From Holosporales bacterium (GTDB taxonomy: Bacteria; Pseudomonadota; Alphaproteobacteria; BNTO01): a stretch of 9,859 nt of DNA. Below the pieces are notes generated by a model. That model had not been told where the DNA came from. It searched no databases and saw only the letters and a program-made list of their open reading frames with translations. The stretch spans positions 1 to 9,859 of the forward strand of contig JAISCJ010000123.1 in the NCBI GenBank assembly GCA_031265645.1, given 5' to 3'. Positions 1 to 6,956 of the stretch are shown here, piece after piece. Position 1 is the stretch's first letter, and the number at the start of each line of letters is the position of its first letter. The position numbers were made by a program, and so were the translations under genes.

Positions 1-134
1 CCTTCCGTTATTTTTGCAAATTTACCGTATCGTCCTGTTATTTTCAAAATATATGATTGCACGAAGTTACATATGCATTGTAGCCTACTATTTTAGTGGA
101 GATGTCGTGAATCTATCAAATCAGGGGAATTACT

Positions 135-698
135 ATGATAAAAATTGTTTGTTTTTTAGGACTATGCGCGTGTGTTGGGCAACTAGGTTTTAGTTCTGAT
201 ATGTTAGAAACAGTCGTTGCTCCGCTGGGAGATTCTTATGAATTTTTTAAGAGCGCAACGCAAGACAGTGCATCTATACTCAAGTTTCCTTATCAGGATT
301 CTTTGACCGATGCAAGTGCGATTATTAGAAATCAAATACATAACGCGATCAATAGACTCGGGCCTGCACCTTGTTTTGAAGAATTTAAAATTCAAGGCCA
401 GATCGTCGCCGTTATGGAAGGGACTCAGCAGCAAGGCCAACTAACGTTTTTGTTGAATGATCTGCATCAACAACTTTTGAATGATCTAAATAATCCTTTT
501 ACGTCTGGCTCTCATTTGGATCTTCAGATTTTAGCTCCTTCGCCGTTGAGTTTTGATCCAGAATTGTTTGATACGCAAGTTTCAGCATACTTCTCCGCAA
601 GCTGTATTCAAATTACTGAGCAAACTTGTTGGACTCGCTTTAAATGCGCGTGTGCTTCTTTTTGGAGTCGCTTTAAGCTTCTTTTTGGTCTTGCATAA
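135..698 (+). CDS. secreted small protein, probably C-terminally frameshifted
   Basis: I do not recognise a family. The 187-residue product begins with a short signal-peptide-like segment (MIKIVCFLGLCACVGQLGFS), so it is probably exported; an LCAC stretch faintly resembles a lipobox. The middle is polar with a Gln-rich patch (QQQGQ, HQQLLNDLNN). The start is set by AGGGGA at 123-128, seven bases before the ATG. The last residues are an oddly Trp/Cys/Phe-rich tail with WTRF followed by WSRF. That tail lies on a degenerate tandem duplication (654-699), after which the protein stops at once. Without the 23-bp duplication the frame continues to 859 and gives a C-terminus resembling the protein encoded at 936-1637. 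I infer a frameshifted member of the local paralogous cluster. It could instead be an intact shorter protein. Confidence 0.75.
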   Translation: MIKIVCFLGLCACVGQLGFSSDMLETVVAPLGDSYEFFKSATQDSASILKFPYQDSLTDASAIIRNQIHNAINRLGPAPCFEEFKIQGQIVAVMEGTQQQGQLTFLLNDLHQQLLNDLNNPFTSGSHLDLQILAPSPLSFDPELFDTQVSAYFSASCIQITEQTCWTRFKCACASFWSRFKLLFGLA

Positions 699-699
699 A
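630..699 (+). repeat. degenerate tandem duplication causing a frameshift
   Basis: GCTTCTTTTTGG occurs at 654-665 and again at 677-688, an offset of 23 bp. GGACTCGCTTTAA (631-643) recurs as GGAGTCGCTTTAA (664-676), an offset of 33 bp. The simplest history is a 33-bp in-frame duplication (W-T/S-R-F-K-...-F) followed by loss of 10 bp, leaving a net 23 bp. Since 23 is not a multiple of three, the gene is thrown out of frame and meets TAA at 696. Confidence 0.7.
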
Positions 700-859
700 A
701 GAATGGCGTTGTTGCGATCTCGGAGCTAACAATGTGTTGCACGAGACACCTCTGAAAGAATCGTTGATCCTTGATGACGTGGTTGAAGGTTTGCAACAAC
801 AGCCGGTGATTCATGTTTCTCGTTCCTACAATGCTGATTTTTTTTTGCCATCGCGTTGA
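689..859 (+). pseudogene. out-of-frame C-terminus of the gene at 135
   Basis: Reading TCT TGC ATA AAA GAA TGG from 689 gives 56 codons open to TGA at 857-859, with no ATG of its own. Joined after F-W at 660-665, it reads FWSCIKEWRCCD, followed by a Leu and a PL pair. The gene at 936-1637 has FWNWVLKEVICD, then Leu and PL at nearly the same spacing, and a W-x-R-F motif precedes both. This shared pattern, together with the duplication at the junction, suggests the stretch was the original C-terminus. The remaining residues (EGLQQQPVIHVS and beyond) look protein-like but match nothing I know. The homology is short, so the call is an inference. Confidence 0.55.
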
Positions 860-924
860 ATGTAGTAGCACTGAATGGAAAATCGTTGTAGGATACATCC
901 AGGGTATACCGTATTTTAGAGTTT

Positions 925-928
925 GGAG
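925..928 (+). promoter_or_regulatory. Shine-Dalgarno that fixes the start at 936
   Basis: GGAG lies seven bases before the ATG at 936, and the following residues form a signal peptide. The frame is open further upstream to an ATG at 813, but that start has no good Shine-Dalgarno, would put the signal peptide 41 residues inside the protein, and would overlap the remnant that ends at 859. Confidence 0.7.
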
Positions 929-935
929 TAATCTT

Positions 936-1637
936 ATGTTAAAATTAACAGCTTTATTAATTTTATGTGTTTGGGTAACACCGTTCAGCGTTAGCTGTCA
1001 ATCGTCAGGTGATTTTGTTGGAGAAGGGCAATATAACTATGAGGCTCACAGTGCTTGTTCATATAATGAGTCATATCTAAGTATGCTAAAATTTGTATAC
1101 ATTCCTTTAACAGCTCAATTTTGGAAGAGATTAGAGAATATGGGTATTCAACCTTCAGTTTTTGGTACAGGTATTTTTCCAAAGAATCAAGACATGCAAG
1201 TTTACCCTAGAGATCCGTCTGACATTTTTCCAGGACTTCCCCGCTCGAATGAACCTGATAGTAGTATATCTTATCCTTTTTTGCATTACCATTTTCCGTA
1301 TAACGCGGAGGAAGTTTGCGAGATGATTCAAGATTTTGACTTTGTATTGGGTGGAGCTTACGTTACCACTGGAACACTTGTTGTTAGAGCAGATAAGTTG
1401 CATAATTCTTTGGAGGATCTCGTTAGTCGCTCTAGTTTAGTAGCGTGCGATTCTTATCCCCTTTTTGGTTCCGGTTTGTCACTCGCGCGGCCAGTTGATC
1501 GTTTGAGTCCATGGGCTCGCTTTTGGAATTGGGTATTAAAAGAGGTAATTTGCGATACTTCAGCAGAAGATGCGGAAATGTTGCGGAATGATCCGCTTCC
1601 GTCTTCGCCAAATTTGGCGCTGCGGGAAAATTTTTGA
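936..1637 (+). CDS. secreted protein, paralogue of the gene at 1793
   Basis: Unknown family; 233 residues. The N-terminus MLKLTALLILCVWVTPFSVS is a classic signal peptide. Cys follows directly (SVSC), so a lipoprotein is possible, although the lipobox is imperfect. The mature part contains YIPLT, then a Leu/Gly-Ile segment, an M-x-V-Y...SD-[IV]...G-[LV]-P segment, and near the end TGTLVV...SSLV. The protein at 1793 has YIPLT, MRVY...SDVLWGVP and IGSLVI...QSLV in the same order, so the two are paralogues. The protein at 1793 lacks this one's last 60 or so residues, which carry WARFWNW and KEVICD. Those are the residues echoed by the broken C-terminus of the gene at 135. Function unknown; presumably an envelope or secreted protein. 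Confidence 0.85.
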   Translation: MLKLTALLILCVWVTPFSVSCQSSGDFVGEGQYNYEAHSACSYNESYLSMLKFVYIPLTAQFWKRLENMGIQPSVFGTGIFPKNQDMQVYPRDPSDIFPGLPRSNEPDSSISYPFLHYHFPYNAEEVCEMIQDFDFVLGGAYVTTGTLVVRADKLHNSLEDLVSRSSLVACDSYPLFGSGLSLARPVDRLSPWARFWNWVLKEVICDTSAEDAEMLRNDPLPSSPNLALRENF

Positions 1638-1640
1638 CGA

Positions 1641-1668
1641 AAAAGAGATTGTTTCCTCAAGCTCTTTT
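1641..1668 (+). terminator. weak hairpin after the gene at 936
   Basis: AAAAGAG at 1641-1647 pairs perfectly with CTCTTTT at 1662-1668 around a 14-nt loop, starting four bases after the stop codon. The stem is AU-rich and no clean U tract follows, so termination here would be weak. Confidence 0.25.
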
Positions 1669-1723
1669 CTACATTGCTTCTAAAGAGGACTTTTGTCCTA
1701 GCTACTTTATAACCAAACTAGTA

Positions 1724-1758
1724 ACACCGATTAATAAAATCGGTGTAGATCTTTTCTC
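1724..1758 (+). terminator. hairpin with T-rich tail before the gene at 1793
   Basis: ACACCGATT at 1724-1732 pairs perfectly over nine bases with AATCGGTGT at 1738-1746 around a five-base loop, followed by AGATCTTTTCT. It fits an intrinsic terminator for the gene at 936, although the U tract is interrupted and starts late. A smaller hairpin, AGGAC-TTTT-GTCCT, lies at 1686-1699. The structure sits only 46 bp before the next ATG, so it could instead lie in that gene's leader. Confidence 0.5.
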
Positions 1759-1792
1759 ATTGTGTGTTCTTTTGCAAAATTAGGAGGGAATA

Positions 1793-2437
1793 ATGTTTGC
1801 GATGAAATTCGCTTATCTGGCGACGTTGTATGCCTTATTTGGGCAATTTGGTTTTGGGGTAGAGGATATCGAGATGGATGAAGAGACTCCTCTGTTATCT
1901 ATCCCTTTTCGTTTTGATTATCCACAACTTTCTGAATCGTGGGCAGATACTGTTATTTTTCAAGGAGGACCTGCAGCGATTTTTTCTGATAAATTTTATT
2001 GCTTTGCAGATTCAGATTCAGCTAGGTTTGGTCCCGCTTTTGGAAATTCTGAAATAGACGAGATATTATTTAATGAGCATTTGTCAGGTCTATACATCCC
2101 GTTAACAGTCCGGACACGTAAATTGTTAGATAGTGTTGGAATTTTTAGTGCTTCATTAGAAGGCGAATCCGTACTCTTTGATGGGCGCATGAGAGTTTAT
2201 TCAGGAAAGCTATCAGATGTACTTTGGGGCGTTCCTTCAGTAGACCCTTCTGATGATTTTGTTCTTCCCCACGACCAAGGTGCAATTAATGAGAATGCTC
2301 AAGCTTGTCGACTTCAAGATTGGAGGAAAAGTATTTATGACATTATTGAGACTGAAGATGCCAATGTTGATATTGGATCGCTTGTAATCTCAGCGAAGGC
2401 CGTGCAGGAGTTAATCTATCGTCAGTCACTTGTTTAA
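1793..2437 (+). CDS. secreted protein, shorter paralogue of the gene at 936
   Basis: Unknown family; 214 residues. It starts with a signal peptide (MFAMKFAYLATLYALFGQFG) after a strong AGGAGG at 1782-1787. The mature N-terminus is acidic (EDIEMDEE). From about residue 95 it follows the protein encoded at 936: YIPLT, an L-x-x-[VM]-G-I segment, M-[RQ]-V-Y, S-D-[VI]-x-x-G-[VL]-P, then [IT]-G-[ST]-L-V-[IV] and a terminal SLV. It then stops, so the roughly 60-residue Trp-containing tail of its neighbour is absent. I could not find a convincing remnant of that tail in the three forward frames after 2437. It is either a naturally shorter member or an old truncation. The three exported-protein genes share strand and spacing but are separated by more than 100 bp, so they are probably separate transcription units. 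Confidence 0.85.
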   Translation: MFAMKFAYLATLYALFGQFGFGVEDIEMDEETPLLSIPFRFDYPQLSESWADTVIFQGGPAAIFSDKFYCFADSDSARFGPAFGNSEIDEILFNEHLSGLYIPLTVRTRKLLDSVGIFSASLEGESVLFDGRMRVYSGKLSDVLWGVPSVDPSDDFVLPHDQGAINENAQACRLQDWRKSIYDIIETEDANVDIGSLVISAKAVQELIYRQSLV

Positions 2438-2518
2438 GTGTCGGACATTTAATGTTTAGCAGATGACGCGACAGGGTTCCCACTGAAACTCATGATTATT
2501 CAGGAAATAATAGTTGTA

Positions 2519-2549
2519 ATAACATTCTCATATATCCAATCCCTATAAT
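2519..2549 (+). promoter_or_regulatory. candidate promoter for the structured RNA
   Basis: A perfect TATAAT at 2544-2549 is preceded after 19 bp by ATAACA (2519-2524), four of six matches to TTGACA. Transcription would start at about 2556-2557, which is the base of the long hairpin beginning at 2558. In AT-rich DNA a TATAAT is not rare, so the coincidence with the hairpin start carries most of the weight. Confidence 0.4.
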
Positions 2550-2557
2550 ATCAAGTC

Positions 2558-2688
2558 ATAGCTAAGGTATTAACATTCCATTTATGTCTGTCTCAATACA
2601 GCAAGGATTTATACGTCAAGGCAGATATTCGCCGACATTAAATCCTATGGCTAGACAGACATGAATGGAAGCTTAATATTTTAGTTAT
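2558..2688 (+). ncRNA. long hairpin, candidate structured RNA or palindromic element
   Basis: A nearly continuous rod can be drawn by hand. The outer stem pairs 2558-2573 with 2673-2688 (16 pairs, 3 of them G-U). A 2x2 internal loop follows. The main stem pairs 2576-2593 with 2653-2670 (18 pairs, 1 G-U). An asymmetric internal loop follows (2594-2603 against 2647-2652), then 2604-2611 with 2639-2646 (8 pairs), GTC/GAC and GGC/GCC steps, and an eight-base apical loop at 2623-2630. All four wobble pairs are G-U in the plus-strand RNA and would be A-C mismatches in the minus-strand RNA, which favours a plus transcript. No ORF explains it. It could be a small RNA (the rod with an interior bubble is loosely 6S-like), or a palindromic repeat or MITE resembling the Rickettsia palindromic elements. 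Confidence 0.5.
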
Positions 2689-2756
2689 ATCGAGTCATGA
2701 GTTTGTTGACTCATAGATTCGTGAAAGACAGTTGACGACGTTCGGGAATTCAACGG

Positions 2757-2791
2757 CAAAGAGTACCCGCTTTGGGCTATTATTTTTTTTT
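2757..2791 (+). terminator. short hairpin plus T9 run
   Basis: CAAAG at 2757-2761 can pair with CTTTG at 2770-2774; alternatively CCC can pair with GGG around GCTTT. Nine T residues follow at 2783-2791. The stem is short, but stem plus long T run is terminator-like. It could end an RNA that starts at about 2557 (about 235 nt), well before the ileS promoter candidate. Confidence 0.35.
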
Positions 2792-2883
2792 CTATTCTCG
2801 CGATTGCAAGTTCTGCCAAAACTTATAGCGACATACAACATTAGTGGAAGGCTAACAATCCGGAGTTTTCATGTGGGGAACCC

Positions 2884-2914
2884 TTGTCGAAGGCAGCATT
2901 TAACATGCTATACT
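2884..2914 (+). promoter_or_regulatory. candidate ileS promoter, extended -10
   Basis: TGCTATACT ends at 2914: TATACT (2909-2914) matches the -10 consensus in five of six bases and has an extended TGn. TTGTCG at 2884-2889 is a four-of-six -35 with a 19-bp spacer. Transcription would start near 2921, giving ileS a leader of only about 26 nt. Confidence 0.45.
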
Positions 2915-2946
2915 GAAAGGAAAGGCGTTTACAAACCACAAAGGCT

Positions 2947-5841
2947 ATGAGCGACAAGACACAGCATTCGGTACTCCTTCCGCAAACTGGTTTTCCCATG
3001 AGAGCAAGCTTGCCACAAAATGAACCGGAAATACTTGAAAATTGGAACAGCAGCGGTTTGTATCAAAAATTGCGAGAGAAATCCAAAAATTTGCCGAAGT
3101 TCGTTTTGCACTACGGCCCTCCATACGCAAATGGCGGAATTCACATGGGACACGCATTTACGGAGGGATTGAAGGACATTATCGTCAAGTCGTACCAAAT
3201 GTCGGGTTATAATGCCGCATTAATTCCTGGATGGGATTGCCATGGACTCCCAATCGAATGGAAGATTGAAGAGGATTTCCGTAAAAACAAGAGAAAAAAA
3301 GAAGACATTTCAGCCATTGAATTTTTGTCAGAATGCCGAAATTTTGCCGAGAAGTGGATAAAAGTACAAAAAGAAGAGCTCATGCGCCTTGGAATTTGCG
3401 CAGACTGGGAACATCCATATAAAACAATGGATCCCTCCAGTGAGAGCGTCATCGTTGAGTGCTTTTTGAACATTTTCATGAAGGGGTATGTGCACCAAGG
3501 ACAAAAGCCAGTAATGTGGTCTGTGGCAGAAAAAACCGCCCTAGCGGAAGCAGAAGTTGAGTACCACGACTTAACAAGCACGGCTGTATACGTTGCGTTT
3601 CCGGTAAAATATAGCCCCGTTGCAGAATTAAATGCGGACACGTCCGTCGTTATTTGGACAACGACTCCATGGACACTTCCAGCCAACAGGGGAATTGCAT
3701 ACCACGACGAAATTAAATATGCGCTCATTGAAATCCAAAATGTAAGCGGCCTGAAAGAGCAAAGCCTAAAGGAAGGACACAAAATATTGATCGCAAACGA
3801 TTTGCTTCCGCAAGTATGCACGGCTATTGGGCTAAAAAACTTCACGGTGCTTAGAACTTTCAAAGGAGCTGACTTAGAAGGAACCACATGCCAACATCCA
3901 TTCGATCTGTTCACGGAGCAAACGGACGCAGATCGCACATCGCCGCATGCTTATACATTTACGGTTCCTTTGATCAGAGGCAAGCATGTGACGACCGAAA
4001 TAGGAACGGGGTTCGTTCATACTGCGCCAAGTCATGGTATGGATGACTTCATTGTTGGAAAAGAATTCAACCTACCGATGCCCGACATTGTTCAAGGCGA
4101 CGGAACATATGTGGATGATTTGCCAATATTTGCTGGTCATTCGGTTTTAAAAGTAGATGATTTTGTTTGCGATGTCCTTCGGCAATGCAACGCGCTACTT
4201 GTTTCTGAAAAAATTGTACACAGTTATCCACACTCTTGGCGTTCAAAATCGCCATTAATCTTTCGCCTCACGAATCAATGGTTTTTAGACATTGATCGTA
4301 TCCGCAAGCAAGCTTTGGAAGCAATAGACCGCGTCAACTGGTTCCCTGCACAAAGTAAGAACCGCATACGCGGAATGGTTGGAACACGTCCTGACTGGTG
4401 TTTATCTAGGCAACGTGTGTGGGGCGTTCCGCTTACGCTGTTTGTGCATAAGGTGACGAAAGAACCATTGCGAGATGAGCAAGTAAATGCTCGGATTATA
4501 GCAACGATCAAGGCGGAGGGAATCGAAGCTTGGCATAAATATGATGTTGATTATTTTATGCATTCGAGCACCGGCTCGACGAACCAAAACGCTGATTCTG
4601 AAGAGTTACGAAAGAAGTATGAGGATTATGAAAAAGTAACGGATACCCTGGACGTTTGGTTCGACAGTGCATGCACACACCAGTTTGTGTTGGAAGGCAA
4701 TGAAGACGTCAAATGGCCAGCGGATGTCTATTTAGAAGGATCAGACCAGCACCGCGGATGGTTCCAGTCGTCGCTAATTGAATCAATTGCAACAAAAGGA
4801 GATGCTCCGTACAAGGCTGTTGTAACGCATGGTTTTTTGCTGGATAAAGACGGACAAAAAATGTCGAAATCTTTAGGAAACGTCATTTCTTGTGAAGATG
4901 TAATCAATAAATACGGAGCAGACCTGTTGCGGCTATGGATCGTAAATATGGATTACACGGAAGATATAAAGATTGGCGAAGAAATTCTTAAGCGCCAAGA
5001 AGATATATATAGGCGATTCAGGAATACTTTACGCTACTTACTGGGGTCATTAAGCGACTTCGAAGAGAAAGACACGGTGAAATATGACCGAATGCCAGAG
5101 CTAGAGCAGTACATCTTGCACAAAGTTATCGTTTTGAGTGAAAAACACAAGGCGTGCTTAAAATCGTTTGCTCTTTCTGAGTTTTATAGTGACTTGCACG
5201 TATTTTGCACAAACGAGCTTTCGGCTTTTTACTTCGATATTCGCAAGGATAGTTTGTACTGCGATGATGTGGACGACCTAAAGCGGCGCTCTGCGCAAAC
5301 GGTGATGAACATATTGTTCAGGCATATTTCGCATTGGTTAGCTCCAGTCTTAAGTTTTACAGCAGAAGAAGCATGGAATTTTTATAAGATGAAAACACTA
5401 GAAAGCATCCATGAACAGCTTTTTCCACAAGCGGAAGCAACATGGTTCCGAAGTGATTTAGATGAAAAATGGCAAAAAATCCGTGCAGTTCGACGAGTAA
5501 TAACGAATGCTATTGAACAAGAGCGCTCAGCAAAAACAATAACATCAAGTTTGCAAGCTAAAGTTGTGTTGTTTGTGTCGAAATATATTTCAGCATTGCT
5601 AAAGGGCGTAGATATGTCCGAAATTGCTATTATTTCACAACTGTCCATTCTGGTAGCTCAATCACAAGCAGGCGCAGTCACACTGGAAGATGTTGACGGC
5701 GTAGGAGCTGTGGTATCTGCTGCAGTCGGAACAAAATGTCTAAGATGTTGGAAAGTGTGCCAAGACGTGTTTGATGACAACTTGTGCGAGAGATGCCATC
5801 AAATTATAGAGAGGCATTCAGATTTGATTATGGATAGCTAA
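2947..5841 (+). CDS. ileS: isoleucyl-tRNA synthetase
   Basis: Class Ia cytoplasmic enzyme that activates isoleucine with ATP and charges tRNA-Ile. The 964 residues are a full-length bacterial form (E. coli has 938). The N-terminus MSDKTQ...LPQTGFPMRA aligns with E. coli IleRS, which supports this start despite a weak ribosome site (AAAGG only two bases before the ATG). Visible motifs in order: the HIGH-type HMGH at 66-69; WDCHGLPIE at 96-104; CP1 editing-domain motifs WTTTPWTLPAN and GTGFVHTAPSHGMDDF; SDQHRGWFQSS; KMSKS at 638-642 followed by the helical anticodon-binding region; and a C-terminal zinc finger with CLRC at 931-934 and CERC at 947-950. All key elements are intact. It appears to be a single-gene unit with its own promoter and a possible terminator at 5871. 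It contrasts with the poorly conserved secreted genes on its left. Confidence 0.99.
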   Translation: MSDKTQHSVLLPQTGFPMRASLPQNEPEILENWNSSGLYQKLREKSKNLPKFVLHYGPPYANGGIHMGHAFTEGLKDIIVKSYQMSGYNAALIPGWDCHGLPIEWKIEEDFRKNKRKKEDISAIEFLSECRNFAEKWIKVQKEELMRLGICADWEHPYKTMDPSSESVIVECFLNIFMKGYVHQGQKPVMWSVAEKTALAEAEVEYHDLTSTAVYVAFPVKYSPVAELNADTSVVIWTTTPWTLPANRGIAYHDEIKYALIEIQNVSGLKEQSLKEGHKILIANDLLPQVCTAIGLKNFTVLRTFKGADLEGTTCQHPFDLFTEQTDADRTSPHAYTFTVPLIRGKHVTTEIGTGFVHTAPSHGMDDFIVGKEFNLPMPDIVQGDGTYVDDLPIFAGHSVLKVDDFVCDVLRQCNALLVSEKIVHSYPHSWRSKSPLIFRLTNQWFLDIDRIRKQALEAIDRVNWFPAQSKNRIRGMVGTRPDWCLSRQRVWGVPLTLFVHKVTKEPLRDEQVNARIIATIKAEGIEAWHKYDVDYFMHSSTGSTNQNADSEELRKKYEDYEKVTDTLDVWFDSACTHQFVLEGNEDVKWPADVYLEGSDQHRGWFQSSLIESIATKGDAPYKAVVTHGFLLDKDGQKMSKSLGNVISCEDVINKYGADLLRLWIVNMDYTEDIKIGEEILKRQEDIYRRFRNTLRYLLGSLSDFEEKDTVKYDRMPELEQYILHKVIVLSEKHKACLKSFALSEFYSDLHVFCTNELSAFYFDIRKDSLYCDDVDDLKRRSAQTVMNILFRHISHWLAPVLSFTAEEAWNFYKMKTLESIHEQLFPQAEATWFRSDLDEKWQKIRAVRRVITNAIEQERSAKTITSSLQAKVVLFVSKYISALLKGVDMSEIAIISQLSILVAQSQAGAVTLEDVDGVGAVVSAAVGTKCLRCWKVCQDVFDDNLCERCHQIIERHSDLIMDS

Positions 5842-5870
5842 CGCCTTTTGATAATGGTTAAATTTTGGCA

Positions 5871-5895
5871 GAAGTAGCTTCAATGTTTTTTTTTT
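5871..5895 (+). terminator. probable ileS terminator
   Basis: GAAG-TAG-CTTC at 5871-5881 forms a very short hairpin and is followed by ten T residues at 5886-5895, about 30 bp after the ileS stop. The T10 run is convincing but the stem is only four pairs. A second T run after an AGC/GCT stem lies at about 5944-5962 and may act as a back-up. Confidence 0.45.
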
Positions 5896-6059
5896 GTTAC
5901 CTTTCATTGTGGGCCAGGGGGAAGTATTTGAGCGTGATATAGAGCTATTTTCGGCTTTTTTTCTAAGCGTGACGTAATTTTTACGATTAGAGAGAAATTC
6001 GAATTTTCAGATTAGCTCCGTGTTAGCTCTAGACTGCGGCTATATAGAGAAGGAGACAA

Positions 6060-6956
6060 ATGAAAAGACTTGTGATCATCCGCTTTTTTTTCTTGCCGTT
6101 TTTGGCTATCAACGGGCAACTGCACGCTGATCCGGCTGAGGGGAGAACCGTCCAAGCCGTTGATAGCGGAACGATTGTAAGCAAGGGCGAACAGATTGCA
6201 AAGCTGCTGTATGAATCGTTTGACGGGATGTCAGAAGATATATCAAAACAAATAGAGTTGCTTGGTTGGTGTATCAGCCCCATTCAGATTATGAATGACT
6301 CGCAAAGTTTATACATAGCAAGTGTGCTGAAAGGCCTTGTGGAAAATGACGAAATAAAAAAACTTCCGGAATTATATTTAAACGCCCTAACATTTGTGTG
6401 CTCATGGCTTCAATCCCAAGATACACAAGCTAAAAATGCTGCGGTTCGCGTGTTTTTAACTTTGCAAGAGTTAACGTGGGATGCCTGGGGGCACAATCAC
6501 GCGCAAGAACTTGTGGCGTTTGGAAATTCGCTGTCAAAAGCCCTAGATGAAGTATCCAACGTCACAAAAGAGCAGCGAGAATGGTTAAAAGCGCTAATGG
6601 CGCGAATCGACAATCAATTCCCGCATGAAAAGCAATTTTCAAGGGACGCAAAAGCATGGAACGACATCGTTCCTAATTTGTGCAATCAGCAAAATGCCCC
6701 AAATGCTCAGCAAGACGTATTACACGGCATTGCGTTTTGCATTAATGTGCATGGACGCCGAGAACCAGCACTCAAGGACGCCGCGAATATTGTATGGAGC
6801 AAAGTTATTGAAGCAATATCACGCCTAATAAACGAATCACCTGAAACAACAACCGTCCCTTCACAAGGAAACAAAATGACCCAATCAACAAAGACTTCCA
6901 ATGTTGGAAGAAATGTGAAAGTTCAAAAATCTAGCCGAAAGGTGAATCGGCGATGA
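6060..6956 (+). CDS. secreted helical protein of unknown function, coupled to ymdB
   Basis: I do not recognise a family. The 298 residues start with a positively charged, strongly hydrophobic signal peptide (MKRLVIIRFFFLPFLAING) with a likely cleavage after QLHA, so the product should reach the periplasm or beyond. The body is rich in Leu, Ala, Glu, Gln and Trp and looks all-helical, perhaps a repeat solenoid. A few Cys residues occur (GWC, VCSW, NLCN, AFCI). The last 30 or so residues are a disordered, strongly basic tail ending KVNRR. AGGAG at 6051-6055 lies four bases before the ATG. The stop overlaps the next start as ATGA, so the gene forms a translationally coupled pair with ymdB. The basic tail is also the coding strand of the ymdB ribosome-site hairpin, so part of its composition may be constrained by that. 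Confidence 0.85.
   Translation: MKRLVIIRFFFLPFLAINGQLHADPAEGRTVQAVDSGTIVSKGEQIAKLLYESFDGMSEDISKQIELLGWCISPIQIMNDSQSLYIASVLKGLVENDEIKKLPELYLNALTFVCSWLQSQDTQAKNAAVRVFLTLQELTWDAWGHNHAQELVAFGNSLSKALDEVSNVTKEQREWLKALMARIDNQFPHEKQFSRDAKAWNDIVPNLCNQQNAPNAQQDVLHGIAFCINVHGRREPALKDAANIVWSKVIEAISRLINESPETTTVPSQGNKMTQSTKTSNVGRNVKVQKSSRKVNRR
6934..6951 (+). promoter_or_regulatory. Shine-Dalgarno in the loop of a hairpin before ymdB
   Basis: GCCGA at 6934-6938 pairs perfectly with TCGGC at 6947-6951. The eight-base loop AAGGTGAA holds the ribosome site for the ATG at 6953. The stem ends one base before the start codon and lies within the end of the upstream gene. A ribosome finishing that gene would melt it, which fits translational coupling. 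Confidence 0.5.

Noticed and set aside
1..190. Frames 1 and 2 are both open from the left edge (to TAG at 94-96 and to about 190), possibly the tail of an upstream gene
   Set aside because: Neither has a recognisable motif, they contradict each other, and the second runs into the signal-peptide gene at 135. About 30 open codons is not rare by chance.
608..898. 96-codon minus-strand ORF
   Set aside because: It is opposite a region whose plus strand encodes the conserved Trp-rich tail. It has no ribosome site or motif.
813..935. Upstream ATG extension of the secreted protein at 936
   Set aside because: It would bury the signal peptide 41 residues in. A good GGAG precedes 936, and the extension overlaps the broken C-terminus of the previous gene.
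2540..2946. T-box riboswitch upstream of ileS
   Set aside because: No GGGTGGNACCGCG-like core and no specifier/antiterminator arrangement was found, and T-boxes are not expected in alphaproteobacteria.
2732..2950. 72-codon plus-strand ORF with TTG start ahead of ileS
   Set aside because: It spans the T9 run and the ileS promoter candidate, overlaps the ileS start out of frame and has no family resemblance.
3207..3938. 243-codon minus-strand ORF inside ileS
   Set aside because: It is a shadow of a strongly conserved gene; the plus strand carries the IleRS motifs throughout.
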